This document shows positions 34,079 through 44,097 of a stretch of DNA of 64,000 bases, piece after piece (the first letter of the stretch is position 1; each line of letters opens with the position of its first letter). This DNA is from Burkholderiaceae bacterium. GTDB lineage: Bacteria > Pseudomonadota > Gammaproteobacteria > Burkholderiales > Burkholderiaceae_E. The notes under the pieces were generated by a model that was given only the letters and a program-made list of their open reading frames with translations, did no database searches and was not told the DNA's origin. The DNA lies in assembly GCA_021166725.1 (NCBI GenBank), contig JAJPES010000079.1, positions 1 to 64,000 on the forward strand, in the 5' to 3' direction. Position numbers and translations under genes: made by a program.

Positions 34079-34172
34079 CATCTTGACCCCGGTCCGGCAC
34101 GCGCGGGACGCGAAATAGCGGCATCCCCACCCGCTTATTCGGCCTCGAGTTTCGGCGCGCTCGCCCGATACT
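34079..34172. promoter_or_regulatory. Divergent fliE/fliF promoter with FlhDC-type box
   Basis: GAAATAGCG (34112-34120) and CGCTTATTC (34132-34140) form a near-perfect inverted repeat with an 11-bp spacer. Exactly 26 bp leftwards, CAAGAT (minus strand, 34085-34080) serves fliE; 26 bp rightwards, GATACT (34167-34172) serves fliF. The fliF -10 lies only seven bases before the annotated ATG. A sigma-28-like TCAAGATG...GCCGAGGG overlaps the fliE -10 but has a poor -10. Confidence 0.78.
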
Positions 34173-34179
34173 GCGCCGC

Positions 34180-35865
34180 ATGGAAGCTGCCGCCCGCACC
34201 CTGCCGACGCCCGTCGCCCCGATGTCCGCGTTCGCCGCCATTCCGCCGAAGCGCAAGTGGATGGCGGCCGCCGGTGTCGCGGCGCTGATCGCCATTCTCG
34301 CCGTCGCCGTGCTGTGGACGCGCGAGCCCGACTGGCGCGTGCTCTTTGCGAACACCACCGACAAGGACGGCGGCGCGATCATCGCGGCGCTGTCGCAGAT
34401 GAACGTGCCCTACCGCTTCGCGCCCGGCGGCGCGGCGATCCTCGTCCCGGAAGACCGGGTGCACGACGCACGGCTCAAGCTCGCCTCGCAGGGCCTGCCG
34501 CGCGGCGGCACCGTCGGCTTCGAGCTGCTCGAGAACCAGAAGTTCGGCGTCACGCAGTTCCAGGAGCGGCTCAATTTCCAGCGCGGGCTCGAAGGCGAGC
34601 TGGCGCGCTCGATCCAGTCGATCGCCGCCGTGCAGGGCGCGCGCGTGCATCTTGCGCTGCCGACGCAGAACGGCTTCCTGCGCGAGCAGCAGAAGCCTTC
34701 GGCGTCGGTGCTGCTGTCGCTGCATCCGGGCCGGCAGATCGACCGCGCGCAGGTGGCCGGCATCGTGCACCTCGTCGCCGCGTCCGTGCCGAATCTGTCG
34801 CCGAAGCAGGTCAGCGTCATCGACCAGAGCGGCGCACTGCTGTCGTCCGACAGCGACGTCGCGGCCAACGGCCTGGACGCGACGCAGCTGAACTACCTGC
34901 GCAGCATCGAGGCCACGCTGAACCGGCGCGTGCTCGACATCCTCGAGCCGATCGTCGGTGCCGGCAACGTGCGCGCGCAGGTCACCGCCGACGTCGACTT
35001 CACGCAGAGCGAGTCGACCGCCGAGCAGTACCGCCCGAACCAGGGCGCCGAGCCCGCTGCCGTGCGCAGCCAGCAGAAGGTGGAAGCGCCCACCGGCAGC
35101 GCAGCGCTCGCGCAGGGCGTGCCCGGCGCGCTGTCGAACCAGCCGCCGCAGGCGACGACCGCGCCGGTGAACGGCGCGGCTCAGGCCACGCACGCAGCCG
35201 GCTCAGCCGGTGCGGGCGGCACCGGCGCCGCCAGCGCCGACCCCGCATCCGCCTCGAACACCCGCCGCGAGTCGGTGACGAACTACGAGGTCGACAAGAC
35301 CGTTCGCGTCACGCGCAACGCCACCGGCACGATCAAGCGCCTGAGCGCCGCGGTCGTCGTCGATCATCGCCGTGCCGTCGACGCCGACGGCAAGGTCACG
35401 CGCACCGCCCTCACCGCCGAGCAACTGCAGAACGTGCAGTCGCTCGTGCGCGAGGCGATCGGCTTCGTCGCCGAGCGCGGCGACTCGATCAACGTCGTCA
35501 ACGCGCCGTTTACCGAGATCGAGGCGCCGAAGGAGGTCGTGCTGCCGCTGTGGCGCCAGCCGGAAACCCTCGCGGTCGCCCGCGACCTGGGCAAGCAGTT
35601 CGGGCTCGTCGCGCTCGCGCTGATCGTGATCTTCGCGTTCATCCGGCCGGCGTTGAAGGCGGCGGCACGCGCGCAGCCGCGCGCGCACGCAGTTGCCGCC
35701 CAGGTCGACGATCCGCTTCAGCTGCCCGAGCCGGCAGCGTCGCCGAGGGCGCTGCCGTCGGGCAGCCCGCGCAACGACGACGTGCTGAAGACCGCGCGCG
35801 ACAACCCGGGAACGGTGGCGAACGTCGTACGCGACTGGATCGCCTCGGATCCGAAAGGCGCCTGA
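34180..35865 (+). CDS. fliF: Flagellar MS-ring protein FliF
   Basis: FliF is the first structure of the basal body, spanning the inner membrane. The 561-residue protein has an N-terminal membrane segment (residues about 28-46), the conserved LLENQKFGVTQFQERLNFQR near 110, and a C-terminal membrane segment near 475 followed by the FliG-binding tail. No ribosome site precedes the ATG at 34180 and a predicted -10 ends seven bases before it, so the message may be leaderless; the ATG at 34222 (MSAFAAIPPKRKW) is the alternative. Confidence 0.94.
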   Translation: MEAAARTLPTPVAPMSAFAAIPPKRKWMAAAGVAALIAILAVAVLWTREPDWRVLFANTTDKDGGAIIAALSQMNVPYRFAPGGAAILVPEDRVHDARLKLASQGLPRGGTVGFELLENQKFGVTQFQERLNFQRGLEGELARSIQSIAAVQGARVHLALPTQNGFLREQQKPSASVLLSLHPGRQIDRAQVAGIVHLVAASVPNLSPKQVSVIDQSGALLSSDSDVAANGLDATQLNYLRSIEATLNRRVLDILEPIVGAGNVRAQVTADVDFTQSESTAEQYRPNQGAEPAAVRSQQKVEAPTGSAALAQGVPGALSNQPPQATTAPVNGAAQATHAAGSAGAGGTGAASADPASASNTRRESVTNYEVDKTVRVTRNATGTIKRLSAAVVVDHRRAVDADGKVTRTALTAEQLQNVQSLVREAIGFVAERGDSINVVNAPFTEIEAPKEVVLPLWRQPETLAVARDLGKQFGLVALALIVIFAFIRPALKAAARAQPRAHAVAAQVDDPLQLPEPAASPRALPSGSPRNDDVLKTARDNPGTVANVVRDWIASDPKGA

Positions 35866-35878
35866 GAAGGCCTGCGCG

Positions 35879-36874
35879 ATGAACGAACCCGGACTCGTGG
35901 ACGCCGCCATCCTGCTGATGGCACTCGGGGAAGACGCGGCGGCGGAGGTCTTCAAGCACCTGTCGCCGAAGGAAGTGCAACGGCTCGGCGAGACGATGTC
36001 GCGCACGCGCACGACCAGCCGCGAGCGCATGCAGTCGGTGCTCGATCGCTTCCAGAAGGACGCGGGCGACCTGCGCACGCTGGTGGACGACACCGACGAA
36101 TACATCCGCGCGGTGCTGCGCCGGGCGCTGGGCGACGACAAGGCGGGGTTGCTGATCGAGCGCATCCTGCAGGGCGGGGACGTGTCGGGCATCGAGAGCC
36201 TGAAGTGGATGGATCCGCAGTCGGTGGCCGAGCTCATCCGCAACGAACATCCGCAGATCATCGCGTCGATCCTCGTGCACCTCGAGCGCGACCAGGCTTC
36301 GGCGGTGCTGATGCACCTGGCCGATCGGCTGCGCCACGACGTGATGCTGCGCATCGCCACGCTGGACGGCATCCAGCCGAACGCGCTGCGCGAACTCAAC
36401 GACGTGCTGACCAAGGTGCTCGCCGGCGGCGAGAAGCTCAAGCGCAAGAAGCTCGGCGGCACGAAGGCCGCCGCCGAGATCCTGAACTTCTTCGGCGGCT
36501 CCAACGAAACGGTGGTGCTCGACGCGATCCGCGAGCACGACGCCGATCTCGCGCAGCGCATCGCCGACCAGATGTTCACCTTCGAGGACCTGAACCGCCT
36601 CGACGACCGCGCGATCCAACTGCTGCTGCGCGAAGTCGCCAACGATTCGCTGATCGTCGCGCTCAAGGGTGCCGACGCCGAGTTGCGCGAACGCATCTTC
36701 CGCAACATGAGCCAGCGCGCGGCCGAGACGCTGCGCGAGGACCTCGAATCGAAGGGCCCTGTGCGCCTCTCCGAGGTCGAAGCCGAGCAGAAGGAGATCC
36801 TCAAGACGGTGCGCCGCCTGGCCGACGAGGGACAGATCGCGCTCGGCGGCGGAGGCGACGATGCCTTCGTTTGA
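35879..36874 (+). CDS. fliG: Flagellar motor switch protein FliG
   Basis: FliG carries torque from MotA to the rotor. The 331-residue protein has the three expected modules, with the middle EHPQ motif (NEHPQIIASILVHLERDQAS near 120) and the C-terminal charged ridge (LDDRAIQLLLREVANDSLIV). It starts 13 bp after fliF and overlaps fliH by 14 bp. Confidence 0.95.
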   Translation: MNEPGLVDAAILLMALGEDAAAEVFKHLSPKEVQRLGETMSRTRTTSRERMQSVLDRFQKDAGDLRTLVDDTDEYIRAVLRRALGDDKAGLLIERILQGGDVSGIESLKWMDPQSVAELIRNEHPQIIASILVHLERDQASAVLMHLADRLRHDVMLRIATLDGIQPNALRELNDVLTKVLAGGEKLKRKKLGGTKAAAEILNFFGGSNETVVLDAIREHDADLAQRIADQMFTFEDLNRLDDRAIQLLLREVANDSLIVALKGADAELRERIFRNMSQRAAETLREDLESKGPVRLSEVEAEQKEILKTVRRLADEGQIALGGGGDDAFV

Positions 36875-37619
36875 GGCGCGCGGCACCAGCCGCATCATCG
36901 CTTCCGAGCGGCTCGACGGCTACACGCCGTTCTCGATGGGCACGCTCGCTTCGGGCGCCGATCGCTTCGGCGATGCGGAACCGGCTTCTGCGCCCGCCAG
37001 CGCACCCGACTACGCCGCCGGACGCAAGTCGGGCCTGTCCGAAGGGTTCCAGCGCGGCTTCGAGGCCGGCGCCGCGCAGGCCCGCGCCGAGCACGAAGCG
37101 GCGCAGAAGGCGGCGGGCGGCGCGCTCGCGCAACGCATCGAAGCGCTCGCCGGCGCCTTCGACGAGCGTCTGCAGGCCATCGAGCGCGATGCCGCCGACG
37201 ACGTCGTCGCGCTCGCCATCGAGATCGCGCGCCACGCCGTGCGCGCGACGCCCGCGCTGCGTCCCGAGACCGTCGTTCCCGTCGTGCAGGAGGCGCTCGC
37301 CAGCCTCGTCGACGACTCGGTGCGCATGCACCTGCACCTGAACCCGTCCGACGCCGCGCTCGTGCGCAACGAACTCGGCACGCGACTGGCGAACGCCAAC
37401 TGCGAAATCGTTGCCGACGCGACGATCAGCGCCGGAGGCTGCCGGATCGAGACTCCACGTGCGCGCGTCGACGCCACTGTCGAGACACGCTGGCAGCGTA
37501 CGCTCGCGGCGCTCGGGCTCGACGACGCGACGATCGCAGCGCCGGGCGCGGCCGATGCGCGGAGGACGGCCGGACATGCGCGGCCTGTCGGCACCGCCGA
37601 CATCGGCGGCGACGCATGA
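36861..37619 (+). CDS. fliH: Flagellar export ATPase regulator FliH
   Basis: FliH binds and regulates the FliI ATPase. The 252-residue protein has an Ala/Glu-rich coiled middle ([20 protein letters not shown] near 58, a GxxxG-like stretch typical of FliH) and a C-terminal domain ([20 protein letters not shown]). The last 30 residues are a low-complexity tail. It overlaps both fliG and fliI. Confidence 0.92.
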   Translation: MPSFEARGTSRIIASERLDGYTPFSMGTLASGADRFGDAEPASAPASAPDYAAGRKSGLSEGFQRGFEAGAAQARAEHEAAQKAAGGALAQRIEALAGAFDERLQAIERDAADDVVALAIEIARHAVRATPALRPETVVPVVQEALASLVDDSVRMHLHLNPSDAALVRNELGTRLANANCEIVADATISAGGCRIETPRARVDATVETRWQRTLAALGLDDATIAAPGAADARRTAGHARPVGTADIGGDA

Positions 37620-39031
37620 GCCTCTCGCCCGACTGGTCGGCGCTGTTCGCGAACCAGCGCGCGCTCCTCTCTTCCGCCGCGCCGCTCGCCGTGCAGGGCC
37701 GTCTGGTGCGCGCCGCCGGCCTCGTGCTCGAGGCTTCGGGCCTGCGCCTTCCGGTAGGCAGCCTGTGCCTGGTCTCGCAGGGCGACGAAGCGCACGAGTC
37801 GCCTCCGGTGGAGGCCGAGGTCGTCGGCTTCTCCGAAGACCGCCTGTTCCTGATGCCCACCGGCGAGACGCTGGGTCTGTCGCCGGGCGCGCTCGTCACG
37901 CCGGTGGAGTCGCCGGTGCGCGCTGCACGACTGCGTGCGCTCTCGCATCCACGCCGACGCGCGATCGACCGCATGCGCCAGTTGCCGATCGGCGACGGCA
38001 TGCTCGGCCGCGTCGTCGACGCGCACGGCGCGCCGCTCGACAGGCGCGGTGCGCTTGCCGACACCGCGATGCGGCCGGTGAACGCGCGCCCGATCAACGC
38101 GATGGAGCGCGAGCCGGTGCGCCAGCCGCTCGACACCGGCGTGCGCGCGATCAACGCGATGCTCACCGTCGGTCGCGGCCAGCGGCTGGGACTCTTCGCC
38201 GGCGCGGGCCTGGGCAAGAGCGTGCTGCTGGGCATGATGGCGCGCTACACCTCGGCCGACGTGATCGTGGTCGGGCTGATCGGCGAGCGCGGCCGCGAGG
38301 TGAAGGAGTTCATCGACGATATCCTGGGCGAGGAAGGCCGGCGCCGCTCGGTCGTCGTCGCCGCGCCGGCGGATTCACCGCCGCTCGCGCGCATGCAGGG
38401 CGCGGTCTACGCGACCGCGATCGCCGAGCACTTCCGCGATCGCGGCCGACACGTGCTGCTGCTGATGGATTCGCTGACGCGCTACGCGATGGCGGCGCGC
38501 GAGGTCGCGCTGGCGATCGGCGAGCCGCCGGCCACCAAGGGCTATCCGCCGTCGGTATTCGCGCGCCTGCCGCTGCTGGTGGAGCGCACCGGCAACGGCG
38601 CCAACGGAGTCGGCTCGATCACCGCCTTCTACACGGTGCTCGCCGAAGGCGACGATCCGCACGACCCGATCGCCGATTCGGCGCGCTCGCACCTGGACGG
38701 ACACTTCGTGCTCAGCCGCCTGCTCGCCGACGCCGGCCACTATCCGGCGATCGACATCGAGCAGTCGATCTCGCGCGTGATGACGAACGTGACGACACCC
38801 GCCGCGCAGGCCCGTGCGCGCCGCTTCAAGTCGCTGTGGTCGCAGTACCAGCGCAGCCGCGACCTGATCTCGGTGGGCGCCTACGTGCCCGGCACCGACG
38901 CCGAAACCGATCGCGCGATCGCCCTGCATCCGGCGATGCAAGCCTTCCTGCAGCAGGACCTGGCCGAGCGCTGCGACCTCGCGTCGGCCGACGACGCACT
39001 CGCCGCGCTCCTCGATCCGCAGGCCGCATGA
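37616..39031 (+). CDS. fliI: Flagellar export ATPase FliI
   Basis: FliI energises early steps of flagellar export. The 471-residue product resembles F1-beta, with Walker [11 protein letters not shown] near residue 196, Walker B region [20 protein letters not shown], and [20 protein letters not shown]. It has an ATGA overlap with fliH before and fliJ after. Confidence 0.96.
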   Translation: MSLSPDWSALFANQRALLSSAAPLAVQGRLVRAAGLVLEASGLRLPVGSLCLVSQGDEAHESPPVEAEVVGFSEDRLFLMPTGETLGLSPGALVTPVESPVRAARLRALSHPRRRAIDRMRQLPIGDGMLGRVVDAHGAPLDRRGALADTAMRPVNARPINAMEREPVRQPLDTGVRAINAMLTVGRGQRLGLFAGAGLGKSVLLGMMARYTSADVIVVGLIGERGREVKEFIDDILGEEGRRRSVVVAAPADSPPLARMQGAVYATAIAEHFRDRGRHVLLLMDSLTRYAMAAREVALAIGEPPATKGYPPSVFARLPLLVERTGNGANGVGSITAFYTVLAEGDDPHDPIADSARSHLDGHFVLSRLLADAGHYPAIDIEQSISRVMTNVTTPAAQARARRFKSLWSQYQRSRDLISVGAYVPGTDAETDRAIALHPAMQAFLQQDLAERCDLASADDALAALLDPQAA

Positions 39032-39471
39032 AGCGACGGGCACTGGATACGCTGATCGAGCAGGCACTGCGCGTGCGCGACGACGCCGCGCTGCGCGTGG
39101 CCAGCGCGCACCGCGACGCCGATGCCGCGCAGCGCACGCTCGACACGCTGTCCTCGTATCGCGACGAACAGGCACGCAACGCCGCGCAGCGCACCGAGAC
39201 CGGCGCCGCGCTGCTGCGCGTGCGCGAACGCTTCGCGCGCAAGCTCGACGGGGCGATCGACGAGCAGTCTCGCGTACGCGACGGCCTGCACGACGCGGTC
39301 GAGCGACGCCGCGTCGAGCTCGTCGAGCGCCAGCAGCGCCTGCTCGCCTTCCGCACGCTGCAGGCGCGGCGCGACGCGGACGAAGCACGCCGGCGCGAGC
39401 GCCTCGCGCAGCGCGAAACCGACGAGATCGCCGCGCGCAGCGCCGCGCTGCGCAACGGAGAACGAAAATGA
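39028..39471 (+). CDS. fliJ: Flagellar export chaperone FliJ
   Basis: The 147-residue protein is a long coiled coil rich in Arg, Ala, Glu and Gln, with no other domain, as is FliJ, the gamma-like stalk of the export ATPase. Sequence identity in this family is low; the call rests on length, composition and its place between fliI and fliK with ATGA overlaps. The annotated long frame upstream belongs to the opposite reading of fliI. Confidence 0.87.
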   Translation: MKRRALDTLIEQALRVRDDAALRVASAHRDADAAQRTLDTLSSYRDEQARNAAQRTETGAALLRVRERFARKLDGAIDEQSRVRDGLHDAVERRRVELVERQQRLLAFRTLQARRDADEARRRERLAQRETDEIAARSAALRNGERK

Positions 39472-40838
39472 CGATGAGCTCTGCATCCGCGCGAGGATCG
39501 GGCGAGGCGCGCGCTCCGATGGACGCGCTCACGGCGAGCACCAGCGCGCGACGCGCGGCCGGCGAGGACCGCAGGTCGGTCGAAGGGCGAAACGGGCCGG
39601 TCGGGCCGCGCGAAGGCTTCGATGCGACGATGTCTCGCGCGCTGCAACAGGCACGCCGCGATGCGGCCGGGCACAAGGGCGAGGGCAAGGGCGACTGCAC
39701 GCAGGCGACAGGCCCGAGCGCCTCGCGGCCGGGCGCCGAACCCGCCCGCAACGCAGCCACGCAGGACGGCGCCGCCCGCGCGGCGGAAGGCAAGGAGCCC
39801 GCGGAAGACCGCTCCGGCCGGGGCGACGACGACGAGACGAGAACCGACGACAGCAACGACACGGTCGCCGCGCTGCTCGCATCGGTCGATGCCGCTGCGA
39901 ACGGCGCGCCGCCCATCGCAGCCGCTTCCGCGTCGTCCGTTGAATCCGCGACCCCTCTCGCCACGCAGGCCGACGCCGCTGCCGCCCTCGCGGACGCATC
40001 GGATGCACGCGCGCCCGCTGCAGGGAAGGATCCAGTGTCCGGCGCTGCTTCGCCCGACGGCGGCGCAAACGCGCAGCAGCACGGCGCCGCGTTCGCGGCG
40101 GCGGCCCCCGGGCGCCGGAAGATCGGCGCAGACACCGACGCGGGACCGGCAACGACCGCGGGCACGGACGACGCCACCCACGCCTCGTCGACCGGCGCCG
40201 ACGCGGCGTCCGACTCCGCCGCCGCTGCAGCCTCGTCCAAGGCTTCGCCGACGGATTCCGCAACGCATCGCACGAGCCTCGACTTCGCGGTGCAGTTGGC
40301 GCAGGCACGCTCCGCGCCGGCACACGTCGCCCCCTTCGCCGACGCTTCGCGCAACGCCGCCGCGCCACCGGCTGCCGCGCCGGCAGCGCAGGCCGGCGTC
40401 GTTTCCACGCCGCTGCACGCCGCCGCCTTCCCCGCGCACTTCGCCGCCGAGGTGGCGGTGCTCGGCGCGGCCGGCATCGAGCGCGCGGAGATCCAGTTGC
40501 AGCCCCCCGAACTCGGCCCGGTGCGCATCGAACTGTCGCTCAGCGGCGAGTCGACGCGCGTCGCCTTCTCGGCGGCGCAGCCGGAGACGCGCCAGGCGAT
40601 CGAGCAGTCGTTGCCGATCCTGAAGGAACTGCTCGCCGAGCGCGGGCTGATGCTCGGCAATGCGAGCGTCTCCGACGGCGACGGCCACACCGGCTTCGGA
40701 GCGAACGGCAGCGCGGGCTCGTCCGCCGGCGGGGCGGCAGCGCGCGACGCCGGCGGCAATGCTGCCGACGGACGCACCCTCGCGGGCGACACGCGGCGCG
40801 CCGCGCTGCGCCGCAGCCTGCTCGACGTCTACGCCTGA
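39468..40838 (+). CDS. fliK: Hook-length control protein FliK
   Basis: FliK measures hook length and triggers the FlhB switch. The 456-residue protein has a long disordered Ala/Asp/Ser-rich N-terminal ruler region and the C-terminal hook-length domain (IERAEIQLQPPELGPVRIEL near 340, with the PPxLG motif). The ending is Gly/Ala-rich. It closes the fliFGHIJK operon; a new promoter lies before fliL. Confidence 0.92.
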   Translation: MTMSSASARGSGEARAPMDALTASTSARRAAGEDRRSVEGRNGPVGPREGFDATMSRALQQARRDAAGHKGEGKGDCTQATGPSASRPGAEPARNAATQDGAARAAEGKEPAEDRSGRGDDDETRTDDSNDTVAALLASVDAAANGAPPIAAASASSVESATPLATQADAAAALADASDARAPAAGKDPVSGAASPDGGANAQQHGAAFAAAAPGRRKIGADTDAGPATTAGTDDATHASSTGADAASDSAAAAASSKASPTDSATHRTSLDFAVQLAQARSAPAHVAPFADASRNAAAPPAAAPAAQAGVVSTPLHAAAFPAHFAAEVAVLGAAGIERAEIQLQPPELGPVRIELSLSGESTRVAFSAAQPETRQAIEQSLPILKELLAERGLMLGNASVSDGDGHTGFGANGSAGSSAGGAAARDAGGNAADGRTLAGDTRRAALRRSLLDVYA

Positions 40839-40849
40839 CGACGACCCGC

Positions 40850-40909
40850 AAATAGCGCCGCGCCACCCGCGCTTATCGCGCTTTGGAAAGCCGCTCCGCG
40901 GCCGAGAAT
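40850..40909 (+). promoter_or_regulatory. FlhDC-type box and -10 for the fliL operon
   Basis: AAATAGCG (40850-40857), 12 bp, CGCTTATC (40870-40877) form the inverted repeat. GAGAAT (40904-40909) lies exactly 26 bp beyond, 65 bp before the fliL ATG. The minus direction has no -10 and no gene, consistent with a one-way site. Confidence 0.78.
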
Positions 40910-40974
40910 CGATTTCGTTGCATCGGCCCCCGAGCGTTCCAGCGGGCCGACGATCGATCACGACAGGAGCACCG

Positions 40975-41460
40975 ATGGCCGAAGCAGCGTCCGTTGAACT
41001 CGAAGCCCCGCGCCCGAACCGGGGAAAGAAGTGGACGCTGATCGTCGCGATCGTCGTCGTGCTCGCCGCGACCGCAGGCGCTGCAATGCAGTTCCTCGGC
41101 GCAAGCGCCGACGGCGAACAACAGACGGCGAGGACGCGCGCCCCGGTCTTCGTCTCGCTCGAGCAGTTCACCGTGAATCTCGCCGACGAAGGCGGCGAGC
41201 GCTTCGCGCAGATCGGCGTGACGCTCGAGGTTGCCGACGAACAGGCCGACAAGGTGCTGCGGGGGCTGCTGCCGTCGGTGCGCAATTCGGTGCTGCTGCT
41301 GCTTTCGTCGAAGAAGAGCGAAGAGCTGCTGACGCTCGAGGGAAAGAAGCTGCTCGCCTCGCAGATCGCGGCCGGCGCGGCCAGGGAAATGGGCTGGTCC
41401 GACGGCGAGAAGCCGAACCCGATCGTCGCCGTGAACTTCTCGCATTTCATCATCCAGTGA
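40975..41460 (+). CDS. fliL: Flagellar basal body-associated protein FliL
   Basis: FliL surrounds the stator and supports motor function. The 161-residue protein has one membrane segment (TLIVAIVVVLAATAGAAMQF near 21) and the family C-terminus (EKPNPIVAVNFSHFIIQ). ACAGGAGCACCG gives a good ribosome site; the start was set at the ATG at 40975 rather than at an earlier frame extension. First gene of fliLMNOPQR. Confidence 0.94.
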   Translation: MAEAASVELEAPRPNRGKKWTLIVAIVVVLAATAGAAMQFLGASADGEQQTARTRAPVFVSLEQFTVNLADEGGERFAQIGVTLEVADEQADKVLRGLLPSVRNSVLLLLSSKKSEELLTLEGKKLLASQIAAGAAREMGWSDGEKPNPIVAVNFSHFIIQ

Positions 41461-41491
41461 ACGAGACCCCGCGCGCCGGAGAGCACGAACG

Positions 41492-42490
41492 ATGATGGCC
41501 GGACAGTTCCTCTCGCAGGACGAGGTCGACGCGCTGCTCGAAGGCGCGAGCGACGAGCCCGATGCCGGCAGCGAGCCGGTCGCCGGCATCCGGCCCTACG
41601 ACCTCGCCACCCAGGAGCGCATCGTGCGCGGGCGCATGCCCACGCTCGAGCTCGTGCACGAACGCTTCGCGCGCAATCTGCGCGTCGGGCTGTTCAACTT
41701 CATGCGCCGCAACCCGGAGATCTCGGTCGGCCCGGTCAAGGTGCAGAAATATTCGGCGTTCCTGCGCGACGTCGTCGTGCCCACCAACATCAACATCATG
41801 CAGGTCAAGCCGTTGCGCGGCAGCGGCCTGCTGATCTGCGAGCCGCAGCTCGTCTTCGCGATCGTCGACTCGCTGTTCGGCGGCGACGGTCGCGTGCACT
41901 CGCGCATCGAAGGGCGCGACTTCTCGGCCACCGAGCAGCGGATCATCGAACGCATGCTCGAGGTCGTCTGCGGCGAGTACCGCAAGGCATGGGCGGGCGT
42001 CTACCCGATCGAGCTCGAGTACACGCGATCGGAGATGCAGCCGCAGTTCGCCAACATCGCCACGCCCAGCGAGATCGTCGTCACCGCGCGCTTCGAGTTC
42101 GAGATCGGCAACGTCGGCGGCGCCATGCACCTGTGCATCCCGTACTCGACGCTCGAGCCGATCCGCGAGACCTTGTACTCGACGCTCGCCGGCGACGCGC
42201 ACACCAGCGACCGGCGCTGGGTCGTCAAGCTCTCGCGCCAGATCCAGTCGGCCGAGGTCGAGCTGGTTGCCGAACTCGGCCATGCGCGCGCCGATGTGGC
42301 CGACCTGATCCGGCTGAAGGCCGGCGACTTCATCGAGCTCGACCTCGACGAGACGCTGGTGGCGAAGGTCGACGGCGTGCCGGTCTTCGACTGCCGCTAC
42401 GGCATATCGAACGGTCGCTACGCGATCAAGGTGCAGTCCTTTCTCACCCGCCACGACGACGAACCCGGAGTTCCCCATGACGACCGATGA
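41492..42490 (+). CDS. fliM: Flagellar motor switch protein FliM
   Basis: FliM is the CheY-P receptor in the rotor. The 332-residue protein has the N-terminal CheY-binding motif (LSQDEVDALLEG) and the conserved LFNFMRRNPEISVGPVKVQK near 69, ending with the SpoA fold. It overlaps fliN by 14 bp. Confidence 0.96.
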   Translation: MMAGQFLSQDEVDALLEGASDEPDAGSEPVAGIRPYDLATQERIVRGRMPTLELVHERFARNLRVGLFNFMRRNPEISVGPVKVQKYSAFLRDVVVPTNINIMQVKPLRGSGLLICEPQLVFAIVDSLFGGDGRVHSRIEGRDFSATEQRIIERMLEVVCGEYRKAWAGVYPIELEYTRSEMQPQFANIATPSEIVVTARFEFEIGNVGGAMHLCIPYSTLEPIRETLYSTLAGDAHTSDRRWVVKLSRQIQSAEVELVAELGHARADVADLIRLKAGDFIELDLDETLVAKVDGVPVFDCRYGISNGRYAIKVQSFLTRHDDEPGVPHDDR

Positions 42491-42938
42491 CCAGAACGCC
42501 ACGAGCGCCGTCGACGAGGATTGGGCGGCGGCGCTCGCCGAGCAGTCCGCCTCGGCTGCGCGCGCCACAGGTGCCGGCGCCTCCGCCGTGGCGTCGGCCG
42601 GCGTGACGGTCGAAAGCGCGGGCGACGCATCGCAGCTCTTCCCGCGACTGTCGGGCGCGGCGAGCGAAGCGCGCAACGACATCGACATGATCCTCGACAT
42701 TCCGGTGCAGCTCACCGTCGAACTCGGGCGCACGCGGATCCCGATCAAGCACATCCTTCAGCTCGCGCAGGGCTCGGTGATCGAGCTCGACGCCCTGGCC
42801 GGCGAGCCGATGGACGTGCTCGTGAACGGCTGCCTGATCGCGCAGGGCGAGGTCGTCGTCGTCAACGACAAGTTCGGCATACGCCTGACCGACATCGTCA
42901 CGCCGAACGAGCGCGTGCGCCGCCTCAACCGGGCCTGA
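42477..42938 (+). CDS. fliN: Flagellar motor switch protein FliN
   Basis: The 153-residue protein has a long disordered N-terminal part (residues 1-60) and the SpoA-type C-terminus (DIPVQLTVELGRTRIPIKHI and NGCLIAQGEVVVVNDKFGIR). FliN with FliM and FliG forms the C-ring. Confidence 0.95.
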   Translation: MTTDDQNATSAVDEDWAAALAEQSASAARATGAGASAVASAGVTVESAGDASQLFPRLSGAASEARNDIDMILDIPVQLTVELGRTRIPIKHILQLAQGSVIELDALAGEPMDVLVNGCLIAQGEVVVVNDKFGIRLTDIVTPNERVRRLNRA

Positions 42939-42943
42939 TTCCG

Positions 42944-43282
42944 ATGACGTCCACCTGGCCGTCGCTGCTGGCGCTGGCGCTGATCCTGGGCGCACTGCCG
43001 CTGGCGGCGTGGCTCGTGCGCCGCGGGCCCGCGTCGATCGGCACGCGCGGCACCGCGCTGGGAGTCGTCGCGGCCGTGCCGGTGGGCGCGCGCGAACGCA
43101 TCGCGCTCGTGCGTGCCGATCGAAAGTGGCTCGTCGTCGGCATCACCACGCAGGCGATCACCACCCTCGCCGAGCTCGACGAGGCGCCGGCCGGCATCGA
43201 TCCCGATGCCACGGCGATCGCCGCGAACAGCTTCGGCGATGTACTCCGGGCGATCTCGAATCGTGCGACGCGCAATCGCTGA
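42944..43282 (+). CDS. fliO: Flagellar export gate assembly protein FliO
   Basis: FliO helps assemble the FliP ring. The 112-residue protein has a single N-terminal membrane segment (LLALALILGALPLAAWLV) and a short cytosolic part ending in a cluster of basic residues. The ATG at 42944 is five bases after fliN. FliO is poorly conserved; context fixes the call. Confidence 0.88.
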   Translation: MTSTWPSLLALALILGALPLAAWLVRRGPASIGTRGTALGVVAAVPVGARERIALVRADRKWLVVGITTQAITTLAELDEAPAGIDPDATAIAANSFGDVLRAISNRATRNR

Positions 43283-44090
43283 CGATCGGGCGCTCGCCGC
43301 ACGCCGCGCGGCCGCTGCTCGCGGCGCAGCCGAAGCGCGCCGCGCGCCGGCCGCGTACGCACTGCGCATCCCGACGGCAGCGCTGCTGCTCCTCGCGTCG
43401 ACCTTCGCCCACGCGCAGCAGGGGCTGCTCACGCTGAACAGCTCGAGCGGCCCCGGCGGTACCACCTGGTCGGTGCCGATCGAGACGATGCTGATCTTCT
43501 CGGCGCTGTCGTTCCTGCCCGCGATGCTGCTGCTGATGACGAGCTTCACGCGCATCGTCATCGTTCTCTCGCTGGTGCGCCAGGCGCTCGGCCTGCAGTC
43601 GAGCCCGCCGAACCAGGTGCTCGTGGGCATCGCGCTCTTTCTCACTTTCTTCGTGATGGGGCCGACCTTCGACCGGCTCTATGCCGAGGCGTACAAGCCC
43701 TATTCCGAGCAGCGGATGAACCTCGAACAGGCGCTCGCCAGCGGCAGCACGCCGCTGCGCGAGTTCATGCTGCGCCAGACGCGCGCGACCGACGTGTCGC
43801 TGTTCGCGCGCGTCGCGCGCTACGAGCCCGCCGCGGAAGACGAGGCGCTGCCGATGCGCATCGTGATCCCCGCCTTCGTCATCAGCGAACTGAAGACCGC
43901 GTTCCAGATCGGCTTCATGGTCTTCGTGCCCTTCCTGCTGATCGACCTGATCGTCGCCAGCGTGCTGATGTCGATGGGGATGATGATGCTCTCGCCGGTG
44001 CTCGTCGCCCTGCCCTTCAAGCTGATCCTGTTCGTGCTCGCCGACGGCTGGAACCTGCTGGTCGGCTCGCTCGTCACGAGTTTCGGGTGA
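43239..44090 (+). CDS. fliP: Flagellar type III export protein FliP
   Basis: FliP forms the core export channel with FliQ and FliR. The product has a cleavable-type N-terminal hydrophobic stretch (IPTAALLLLASTFAHAQQ), then FLPAMLLLMTSFTRIVIVLS and the C-terminal FQIGFMVFVPFLLIDLIVAS. The start is uncertain: the ATG at 43239 gives 283 residues with an Arg/Ala-rich leader, while a GTG at 43263 would give a shorter one. Both overlap fliO. Confidence 0.93.
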   Translation: MYSGRSRIVRRAIADDRALAARRAAAARGAAEARRAPAAYALRIPTAALLLLASTFAHAQQGLLTLNSSSGPGGTTWSVPIETMLIFSALSFLPAMLLLMTSFTRIVIVLSLVRQALGLQSSPPNQVLVGIALFLTFFVMGPTFDRLYAEAYKPYSEQRMNLEQALASGSTPLREFMLRQTRATDVSLFARVARYEPAAEDEALPMRIVIPAFVISELKTAFQIGFMVFVPFLLIDLIVASVLMSMGMMMLSPVLVALPFKLILFVLADGWNLLVGSLVTSFG

Positions 44091-44097
44091 AGCCGCG

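Noticed and set aside
37411-39471. Long frame over fliI that includes fliJ, as one 686-residue gene
   Set aside because: Only the last 147 codons (from 39028) are fliJ; the upstream part is an alternate reading of fliI.
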